From: a virus
Virus record (IMG/VR): IMGVR_UViG_3300000405_000005
Coordinates: 1-52,095 of that record
Length of the DNA stretch: 52,095 nucleotides
Strand: one strand, 5' to 3'
The notes under the pieces are model-generated. The model was given only the letters and a program-made list of their open reading frames with translations. It ran no database searches and was not told the DNA's origin. The position numbers were made by a program, and so were the translations under genes. Shown here in pieces: positions 7,542-14,187 of this stretch; position 1 is the stretch's first letter; each line of letters begins with the position of its first letter.

Positions 7542-7907
7542 TTAGCTCACACCAAGTACAGCTACGCTATAGGTAGCGGCAGGAGGGTTAATTGCGCCAG
7601 CAGTGATATTAGACGCACGGATAGTCACTGTGTTAGCTGCCGAAACAAAGGCGTTAAACACGATACCCGCAGTCGGGGCAGCAGGCAGGCCGAGCACTAC
7701 TTCATCGTTGATGGCAGCGCCCGTAACCGTAACGGTAAGGCTGGCTTGCGAAACAGCATCGATTGAAGGGAAGTCCAACGACGCCGAAGCGGCGAGGATT
7801 TTGTTGAGAGTAGCCCCGACAGTTACCGTGCCGGTAAGCGAGTTAGTCGTAATCGACTGGAAGCCGTTCTCCGAACGTACTGGGCCAGAAAAGGTAGTAT
7901 TAGCCAT
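7542..7907 (-). CDS. Capsid decoration / head fibre-like protein, 121 aa
   Basis: The start MANTTFSGPVRSENGFQSIT is a pattern I associate with small head-decoration proteins of aquatic phages. The rest is Ala/Val/Thr-rich beta sequence ending SVAVLGVS. I use ATG 7907, preceded by GGAGATATTATC, over an in-frame ATG 24 bases upstream, because the conserved N-terminus begins there. It lies just downstream of the capsid gene and its hairpin. Function inferred. Confidence 0.65.
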   Translation of the reverse strand: MANTTFSGPVRSENGFQSITTNSLTGTVTVGATLNKILAASASLDFPSIDAVSQASLTVTVTGAAINDEVVLGLPAAPTAGIVFNAFVSAANTVTIRASNITAGAINPPAATYSVAVLGVS

Positions 7908-7991
7908 GATAATATCTCCGTGTAGTAGCACAAACTCATACCGTCTCTACTAAGTCTGCTAGGGCAGTCGGTATAAGTATAAATCCTAGTA

Positions 7992-8007
7992 GGTGTAGCC
8001 ATACACC
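7992..8007 (-). other. Small inverted repeat downstream of the capsid gene
   Basis: GGTGT and ACACC flank a 6-base loop (AGCCAT). It lies just beyond the larger hairpin at 8018-8047 in the direction of late transcription, and may add to RNA processing or stability. Confidence 0.35.
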
Positions 8008-8017
8008 ACATAAAGTA

Positions 8018-8047
8018 AGAGGGGAAGAGGTTTCCCTCTCCCCCTCT
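8018..8047 (-). terminator. Hairpin after the major capsid gene
   Basis: A 13-bp stem with one mismatch (8018-8030 pairing with 8035-8047, loop 8031-8034) sits 7 bases after the capsid stop codon. The downstream minus-strand tail is only weakly U-rich (TTACTTTATG), so it may be a partial terminator or an mRNA-stabilising hairpin that raises capsid mRNA over distal genes. Confidence 0.55.
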
Positions 8048-8053
8048 GAGTTC

Positions 8054-8965
8054 TTATGCAGAACCCGACGAACCGAACATACCGAGCGGGTCAGACCAAC
8101 CGAACGAATAACGTTCGCGGGCCTTATAACGCACATTGCCGGTGTCAAAATCCCCGTCCATGCCCGTACTCATTGGAGTACGAACAAAGTGCTTCAGGCC
8201 GTTTGGCACATCGGTGGTGAGATACCAACCGTTCGTGTCGGTCAAGAAGTGGTTTACGGTATACCCTTCAGGGATCGAGCCGTTGTTCTTCAGCGCGTTG
8301 ATGTCGTTGTCTGCGGTACCGACGCGGAGTTCGGTTTCGAGCAGACGAGTAGCGACAAACATCAGGCTTGGTGGAACGACCAGTTTACGCGGTTTCGCGG
8401 CAATGAGCAGACCACGTTCATCAGTCCAAGCGGCAATCTGAATGACTGCAGCTTCAAGCGATGTTTCGTTAAGGTCAGCCTGCGTTGAAGGCGTGTTCGA
8501 GTTCGTACCACCAGATACCAACGGGTGCGAAGCCGAGAACAGAGCCACGCCATCGCCACCGGGGTAGCCAGAGCTAAAACCATTGTTCAGAACCGCAGCA
8601 GCCTTAGTCTGCTTGGTGTAGGACATCGCACGGGCGAGGGCCTTAGTATAACGCGCCGAGAGGCTGTCATACAAGTTATCTTCAATCGCTTCTTCAGTCA
8701 GCGAGAACCCGAGGGCAATCGTTTCATGGGTGTAGCGAGCAGTGAAGACTTCCTGACCGTTGTCATACGCGATGGCCGAACCTTCGTTCTTAACCGGAGC
8801 AGCGGAGAAGCCCGACAGCTTGGTTTCTTCTTCGAACGAACGCTCGGAGGTTTCGGTTTCGAAGATTTCCTTATGCTCTTCACCGTAGCGAGAGTATTCC
8901 AGACCGAACAAGGCGTTCAATCCCGGGAGGAGTTCCTTGAGGAGTTGTGCGCGTGAAATAGCCAT
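8054..8965 (-). CDS. Major capsid protein, HK97-fold, 303 aa
   Basis: The protein forms the icosahedral shell. The N-terminus MAISRAQLLKELLPGLNALF is followed by a region rich in Glu and aromatic residues (EYSRYGEEHKEIFETETSER). The central part holds FTARYTHETIALGFSLTEEA, ALARAMSYTKQTKAAAVLNN and FSASHPLVSGG, as in Mu gpT-like HK97-fold capsid proteins. The C-terminus (YKARERYSFGWSDPLGMFG) matches the same family. Length is normal for it. A strong Shine-Dalgarno (GAGGAG) precedes the start. The gene order scaffold, two genes, capsid, hairpin supports the call. Confidence 0.88.
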   Translation of the reverse strand: MAISRAQLLKELLPGLNALFGLEYSRYGEEHKEIFETETSERSFEEETKLSGFSAAPVKNEGSAIAYDNGQEVFTARYTHETIALGFSLTEEAIEDNLYDSLSARYTKALARAMSYTKQTKAAAVLNNGFSSGYPGGDGVALFSASHPLVSGGTNSNTPSTQADLNETSLEAAVIQIAAWTDERGLLIAAKPRKLVVPPSLMFVATRLLETELRVGTADNDINALKNNGSIPEGYTVNHFLTDTNGWYLTTDVPNGLKHFVRTPMSTGMDGDFDTGNVRYKARERYSFGWSDPLGMFGSSGSA

Positions 8966-8980
8966 GTGTTATAACTCCTC

Positions 8981-9580
8981 TTAGACGCCGGTTGGGTTAA
9001 GATAAGGGTGCACGCCTTGGTTCCACTTAACAACAACCTCGGTGTAAGAACCGGGGAAGCCAGCAGGCGAAGTTTCAGCGATTACATCGATGATACGGAC
9101 AGGGAACGTTGAGGTAGTACCCGTAGTGCCACTAATAGCGACACGCGAGTCACCGTTGGTTACGTTACCAGCGTTCTGAACCAAAACAGCGTTCTCACCT
9201 ACGTTTGCACGGGTGACTGTACCGATGGTGATGCCGCTCGAAACTACAGCAACCTTATACAGAGCATCAGGGTCATCTTGCACGAATGCAACAATATCAG
9301 TGATGTTCGTAGTAGCTGCGTAGAACTGTCGGAACGTCTTACCAAAGGTTGGATCGGTATACGAACAACCAAGGAAAACGCCAACGGGGGTGGCCGAGCT
9401 TGTGCCAGTGTCCTTGTCGAGCGTACCCGCGCTGTTCAACTTTACAACGTCACCAAAGAAAATGGCTGTTGCAGAGTTGGTAGCAATCGGGATCGAACGA
9501 GTGGCACTAGCAAAAACCTGACCGCCGATCAGATTGATCGGAATGAGACCATATGGTCCCGAAACAACAGGGTATGCCAT
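8981..9580 (-). CDS. Minor capsid / decoration protein, 199 aa
   Basis: A beta-rich protein (MAYPVVSGPYGLIPINLIGG, IFFGDVVKLNSAGTL, TPVGVFLGCSYTDPTFGKTF, DIVAFVQDDPDALYKV). The pattern of short Gly-punctuated beta strands fits head-associated beta-barrel proteins. It sits directly upstream of the major capsid gene with its own AGGAG site. Expected role: shell stabilisation or decoration; inferred from context. Confidence 0.65.
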   Translation of the reverse strand: MAYPVVSGPYGLIPINLIGGQVFASATRSIPIATNSATAIFFGDVVKLNSAGTLDKDTGTSSATPVGVFLGCSYTDPTFGKTFRQFYAATTNITDIVAFVQDDPDALYKVAVVSSGITIGTVTRANVGENAVLVQNAGNVTNGDSRVAISGTTGTTSTFPVRIIDVIAETSPAGFPGSYTEVVVKWNQGVHPYLNPTGV

Positions 9581-9598
9581 GTTTCTAAACTCCTAAGA

Positions 9599-10078
9599 TT
9601 ATTTGCCTGAACCAAACGATGTTTTAGATTTACGCTCCGTAAAGAGCGGCATCCTCGGATCGTTCTCGCGCATGAAGTTGTTGTCCACGGAATCATTCTG
9701 AGTTTGGGTCTTTTCCTCGAAATATCTCCGACGTTGGGCCATAAACTCTTCTGGTACCTTGCACAGCAACAAACCTGCGACTTCGATGTTGTCTTTAAAA
9801 CGACTGTCCGGGTCCACCATGAATTTGAACTGCGGTTGCTCTCCTATAGATACTGGCTCCCAACCTTCGCGGAGAGCAGCAGAAATATTACGAGCATCGT
9901 TTACACCGAGCGTGGAAACACGAACCCAACGGTACGTAAATCCGGGCTGCTTGTTTGGTTCGGGCAGCGTTGAAGCTGGTTGCCAAACCTTTAAGCGCTC
10001 TTCTTGTTCACGACTTTGACGAGGCGCACGCGCCACATCGACCTCATTCAGTTCATCCACAAGCCTATTCTGTACCAT
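9599..10078 (-). CDS. Conserved capsid-cluster protein, 159 aa
   Basis: A charged protein with a conserved-looking core, YRWVRVSTLGVNDARNISAA followed by LREGWEPV, then VAGLLLCKVPEEFMAQRRRY and a Lys/Ser-rich end. I recognise the core from other podovirus-like aquatic phages but know no function. It lies between scaffold and decoration genes, so an assembly role is likely. No signal peptide or membrane segment. Confidence 0.6.
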   Translation of the reverse strand: MVQNRLVDELNEVDVARAPRQSREQEERLKVWQPASTLPEPNKQPGFTYRWVRVSTLGVNDARNISAALREGWEPVSIGEQPQFKFMVDPDSRFKDNIEVAGLLLCKVPEEFMAQRRRYFEEKTQTQNDSVDNNFMRENDPRMPLFTERKSKTSFGSGK

Positions 10079-10080
10079 GA

Positions 10081-11016
10081 TTACCGCTCCATCTTCATGA
10101 CTTCCCGAGCATACTGCTCGGGGGTAAGACCCAATTTTTTCGCAATTGTAAGTTGGGACTGTCTCAACACGATCTTCTTGGCGGATGTGCTGCGTGATGC
10201 GGGTGCAACCACAGTTGCAGATTTGGGCTTCGGAGTATCCGAAACTTGCTTCTCTGACTCCCCAAAATATTCGGGGAAGCGCCGACCCATCGTTTTGTCA
10301 ACGGCCTGCCAATACTCGTCGGTGCCCACAAACTGTGAACCTCGTTCTCTCTCCAGCTTCTGATGAAGCCCAAGAGCAGTGGCCGTCATCTCCGGATCGG
10401 TTCCCCACCACGTATTGCGCTCTTGCCACGCAGTAGTTTTGGAGTCCACCCGAGGGATTTGAACCTGCTGTTGAGCTGTTTGTATATCATACTCAGTAGC
10501 TTGTAAAGTAGGTTTGTACCCAGCAAGTTGTTGAAGCTTATATTGTACATTTGTAAGCTTCTCTTGTGCTTCGATAACACGATCAGAGTCGCCCGCTTCA
10601 TACGCATCTTTGTAGGCACGGCGAGCGTCGTGGAGTTCAAGTTCCGCCGACTGCTTAAAACTACCTACGAGCGTCTGTTCACCCTCAGAGAGGGTACTCT
10701 TTAGCTGTTTGTTCTCAGCAAGGACGCGCTGCATCGCAGAAATAGTTTCATTCTGCTCACGCTGGTACCGCTCTTTCTCGCGGCGTTCATCATGCCAGAC
10801 CTTCTTCATCTGCTTAAGGCGGATCTTTACCTTTTCAGAATATTCCTCAAGCTCATCGGCTTCAAGTTCGTCAACGATCCCTTGTGGCATTGGGCCACGG
10901 CCTCGGTCGGCCTCAGGAGTATCGTCTTCTACCTCAATATCGAGTTTTACGGAACCACCTCCCGCAAGTTCTTCTTCGATTTCAAAATCAAAGTCATCAT
11001 TTGATGTTTTAGGCAT
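10081..11016 (-). CDS. Scaffolding protein, 311 aa
   Basis: The N-terminal 60 residues are strongly acidic (DDFDFEIEEELAGG, DELEADELEEY). A long coiled-coil-prone region follows (VKIRLKQMKKVWHDERREKE, ENKQLKSTLSEGEQ, then the ALA/YKDAYEAGDSDRV part). The C-terminal end is basic (SAKKIVLRQSQLTIAKKLGL, EQYAREVMKMER), as expected for the capsid-binding helix of scaffold proteins. Position two genes upstream of the capsid gene fits. It would organise procapsid assembly and leave before or during packaging. Confidence 0.78.
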   Translation of the reverse strand: MPKTSNDDFDFEIEEELAGGGSVKLDIEVEDDTPEADRGRGPMPQGIVDELEADELEEYSEKVKIRLKQMKKVWHDERREKERYQREQNETISAMQRVLAENKQLKSTLSEGEQTLVGSFKQSAELELHDARRAYKDAYEAGDSDRVIEAQEKLTNVQYKLQQLAGYKPTLQATEYDIQTAQQQVQIPRVDSKTTAWQERNTWWGTDPEMTATALGLHQKLERERGSQFVGTDEYWQAVDKTMGRRFPEYFGESEKQVSDTPKPKSATVVAPASRSTSAKKIVLRQSQLTIAKKLGLTPEQYAREVMKMER

Positions 11017-11046
11017 ATTACTTCTCCTATGTACGGTTGCCCGTTT

Positions 11047-11484
11047 TTACCCGCGACTAATGCCACGGGGGTCTTCCACAACACCTTCGACCGAGTCATC
11101 ATTGATGAGACGGAACTCACGGCCATGGATCTTTACCCGACTACCTGCGTGCGGGCGGGTGAGGATAAAATCACCTTCCTTACACCATGGGCCTGACGGA
11201 AACTTACGTTCGTCAGCATAAGCGTCGGGACCAAGCCTAATGACGAATAGTACTGGTGTAGTAAGTTCTTCAAACTTCTTGGTCTCGTCGGCCTTAATGA
11301 TGCCACCAAAGGTTTTGTCCCCCACTTCAGGGATACCGCACAAGATGCGATACCCAGAAGGTTTCGGAAGCTGTGTAGCCCGGTCTTCAACCGGCACTTC
11401 CGGTTCAACAGAGATACTTAAAATAGGCTTACCATCGAGGTTAACGAGCGCGGGTTTGGTCGCACTAATAATCTCAGTCATCAT
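11047..11484 (-). CDS. GroES-like co-chaperonin, 145 aa
   Basis: The region PSGYRILCGIPEV ... FGGIIKADETKKFEELTTPV ... IRLGPDAYADERKF ... WCKEGDFILTRPHAGSRVKI ... REFRLINDDSVEGVV follows GroES order: first strand, mobile loop with GGII, glycine turn, the VGD-like KEGD segment, and the C-terminal strand. An N-terminal extension of about 35 residues is unusual for GroES. I use ATG 11484 (a second ATG follows at 11481), because the upstream frame lies inside the neighbouring gene. It probably works with host GroEL to fold the capsid protein, as phage co-chaperonins do. The 5' end overlaps the 64-aa gene by 11 bases. Confidence 0.8.
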   Translation of the reverse strand: MMTEIISATKPALVNLDGKPILSISVEPEVPVEDRATQLPKPSGYRILCGIPEVGDKTFGGIIKADETKKFEELTTPVLFVIRLGPDAYADERKFPSGPWCKEGDFILTRPHAGSRVKIHGREFRLINDDSVEGVVEDPRGISRG

Positions 11485-11668
11485 CTTGTTCCATTCTTTG
11501 CGCGATTTCTGCAATAATGTTATTCGCCACCAGCAAACCACGATAAATACCGCAGGCGTACTTATAGGCTCCGTAGTCAGCAGCATTGCCCATGGCCATG
11601 TCTGCCTCGATAACCTTAAGTTCTTCTTGCACCTTGTTTGAGAGGTGTCTTAGTAGGTCTATATTCAT
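11474..11668 (-). CDS. Small helical protein, 64 aa
   Basis: The sequence MNIDLLRHLSNKVQEELKVI, then EADMAMGNAADYGAYKYACG and IYRGLLVANNIIAEIAQRMEQDDD, is almost all helix with an acidic tail. I know this pattern as a small conserved protein next to phage portal genes, without a function. It lies 2 bases after the portal stop and overlaps the GroES-like gene. Confidence 0.65.
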   Translation of the reverse strand: MNIDLLRHLSNKVQEELKVIEADMAMGNAADYGAYKYACGIYRGLLVANNIIAEIAQRMEQDDD

Positions 11669-11670
11669 TA

Positions 11671-14187
11671 TTATTCCTCAGTTTGCTCTTGGGGAGGGGT
11701 GTTATTTCCGTTTCCCCCCAGACGGGGCGCATTCCCCATCCGGTTGCGGGCGACCTCAATACCCAGCCGAAGCCCAGCTTCTTGCTGCTTAGCCGACAAA
11801 TCAGCCTTACTGGTCGCCATCTTGGCACCAACCTGCATCCCCGCAATCTCAGCCTGAGCTTTGATACGCGCATGTTCGAGGTCTATCTTGTCGTTCTTCT
11901 CGGCAGCGTCGATCTGGAACTTCTTCTCTTTGAGACCAAATTCCTTCTCTTTAATCTCAAGTTCCTTCATCTGCATCTGGACAATTGGGTCTTGAGCGGT
12001 TTGCTGATTCTGTTGTTGCTGAGCTTCTGACTGATTCTTCTGGAGAAGCTGCTGCGCAGCGGCGGCTACAAGGCGCGAAATATGAAGCTCAACATCTGGC
12101 GTCATCTCAGCATTAGGTGGTGGTAGTGGAACACCAGCCTGCTCTTCAATCTGCTTACGGTACTCAAACGCTAAATGCTCATTGATGTGAGCCTGCATAG
12201 CTGCCTGCATCGCTTGCGCATTAGGGTTCTGCCCTAGCAACTGCGCTATTTTGGGGTCCTGCATAGCGGTTGTGTGGACCGTGATATGTGCCCCATGATC
12301 TTGGTAAATAAACGCCTTAACTGGCTTACCGTTGATAATATCCATGTTTTCGGACACGGGGTCACGCGGCTTCATATCTTCATCATCCTTCAGCGGGACG
12401 AGCTTCTGGGCATTCTTGATACCTAGTGCGTCAAGCATCTGGCGGTGCAGATATGGCATATCGTAAATCTGTGGAGCACCTTGAGCAAGTTGTAGCACCG
12501 CTTGGTACTGCACGATCTTCTGCGCCATTGTAGCCGCGTTCGGGTCGCTGACAGGGATGACCGTGACCATGTCATAGTCACCCTGCTTAGCCCTACGACC
12601 ACCTTCTTCTGGCTCGTAATCGTACGACTTTGGCGTATAATCGCGGATGATACCCTTAAGAAGCCGGAACTCCTGCTTCATCGAGTAGTGGACGCGTGCC
12701 TGAATAGCAGACATCGTCTTAAGCGTGCGTTCAAGGATAGCTAGCGTAGTACCCACGGGGGCATTAGCCGACATATCACTAACCTGTAGGTCAGCAGCGC
12801 CAGCGAACCTACGGCCTTCTATGACGATGGTGTTAAGGAGGCTGTAGAGGACTTGGCTTGGTTCTTTATAGGGTAATGGCATGATGTTATCACGCATTGT
12901 CCCTGAGGCTACGTCTACATCCCGGAACTCCCCGGGTCCGATGGGTGTGTCGTCACCCTTAACGCGAAGGCCCTTAGTTTTGAAGCCTCCCGGGAGGTTA
13001 GATAGAGTACCAGCATCAACAAGCTGGCGAATGAGACTAGTACCAGACTTAGCAAAAGCACCAATGAGGTGAATAAGACCAAAAGCATAGAAGCCGAAAC
13101 CCGGAATATATGCATAATGTACGAAGTGATTACGCTTCTTCTTGAGTTTGTCATCGGGGTCCCAGTTGCGGCGGATAGCAAGGATCGTAGTCGTACTCTT
13201 CTCGATGGTGACAATATAAGGAACAGCAATCTCCGCCTCGGACTCTTCCTTGGTAAACTTGTCATCAGGCAACACTAAGTTAACCTGCATCTCGAGTAGC
13301 TTATACCGGTCATCCGTCGATGCGCGGAAGCCCATCTTCTCGGCAATAGCCTTCTCGATTTCGTCTAGGCTATCTACAGGGTCTCCAAGGTCAACATCAC
13401 TGTAGAACCCAGCAGCCTGCAGCTTGGCCATCTCGTTCGGGGTCTTGCGCATAACATGGGTGACACGTTCAGTGACTTCTAGACTGGACGCGCCATAAGG
13501 TACCACAACGTCTTCGGCGGGTACGTACATTGACGTCTGGCGACCGAGTGACGGGTCGTAATACACCTTCTTAAACGCATTACCCGCAAGGCCCAATCCC
13601 CACAGCATCCGCTCATGTTCCGGGCGATACTCAACCATCACATCAGTCAACTGGTAATTCATATCGTCTTGGACACGCCGAGCAGCGTCTTTCTTCTCGG
13701 GTGTCTCTTTGCCAATAATCTCGGTTTTCACCGGCCCCGCTGCAGGGAACGTCCCCATCATGGTCTCAGCTTGGAATTTAACCAAGGCTTCTGATAGCAT
13801 CGGGTGGTATACACCGCATGCACCGGGCCAAGGTTCAGTGCGGTCCTCAATCTTCATACCAAGCAAGTCGAGGCCATCTACGTAGGTCTGCATCCAGTCC
13901 TTACGCGCCGAAATATCTTCCTCAAACTCACCAATAAGGTCGCCAGCAAGCTCTGTAAGCGTCCCCTCATCCATGTCTTCAGCGAGGTTTTCAGCGAACT
14001 CGTCTTCATCAACCTCATCAGGGTTAATCTCAAACTCCATATCACCTGTGCGAATGGAAACGCTTTCCGGGTCCTCAATTTCGATCTCAATACCTTCATC
14101 TGCGGTGTTTACCCCCCGCATTACACCAGAAGAGAACGAACTATTTAACCCCAGAGGGGCTTGGTTGAGAGCTTTATCAATTGCCAT
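11671..14187 (-). CDS. Portal protein, 838 aa
   Basis: The portal forms the dodecameric DNA channel at one capsid vertex. Visible segments include a charged N-terminal part (EIEIEDPESVSIRTGDMEFE), PWPGACGVYHPMLSEALVKF, KETPEKKDAARRVQDDMNYQ, YRPEHERMLWGLGLAGNAFK, and the stem/crown-type helix ANAPVGTTLAILERTLKTMS. The C-terminal 130 residues are Gln-rich coiled coil (LLQKNQSEAQQQQNQQTAQD). This length fits the large portals of podovirus-like phages. I use ATG 14187, whose A is also the last base of the terminase TGA; a TTG codon one step upstream is possible. Confidence 0.85.
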   Translation of the reverse strand: MAIDKALNQAPLGLNSSFSSGVMRGVNTADEGIEIEIEDPESVSIRTGDMEFEINPDEVDEDEFAENLAEDMDEGTLTELAGDLIGEFEEDISARKDWMQTYVDGLDLLGMKIEDRTEPWPGACGVYHPMLSEALVKFQAETMMGTFPAAGPVKTEIIGKETPEKKDAARRVQDDMNYQLTDVMVEYRPEHERMLWGLGLAGNAFKKVYYDPSLGRQTSMYVPAEDVVVPYGASSLEVTERVTHVMRKTPNEMAKLQAAGFYSDVDLGDPVDSLDEIEKAIAEKMGFRASTDDRYKLLEMQVNLVLPDDKFTKEESEAEIAVPYIVTIEKSTTTILAIRRNWDPDDKLKKKRNHFVHYAYIPGFGFYAFGLIHLIGAFAKSGTSLIRQLVDAGTLSNLPGGFKTKGLRVKGDDTPIGPGEFRDVDVASGTMRDNIMPLPYKEPSQVLYSLLNTIVIEGRRFAGAADLQVSDMSANAPVGTTLAILERTLKTMSAIQARVHYSMKQEFRLLKGIIRDYTPKSYDYEPEEGGRRAKQGDYDMVTVIPVSDPNAATMAQKIVQYQAVLQLAQGAPQIYDMPYLHRQMLDALGIKNAQKLVPLKDDEDMKPRDPVSENMDIINGKPVKAFIYQDHGAHITVHTTAMQDPKIAQLLGQNPNAQAMQAAMQAHINEHLAFEYRKQIEEQAGVPLPPPNAEMTPDVELHISRLVAAAAQQLLQKNQSEAQQQQNQQTAQDPIVQMQMKELEIKEKEFGLKEKKFQIDAAEKNDKIDLEHARIKAQAEIAGMQVGAKMATSKADLSAKQQEAGLRLGIEVARNRMGNAPRLGGNGNNTPPQEQTEE

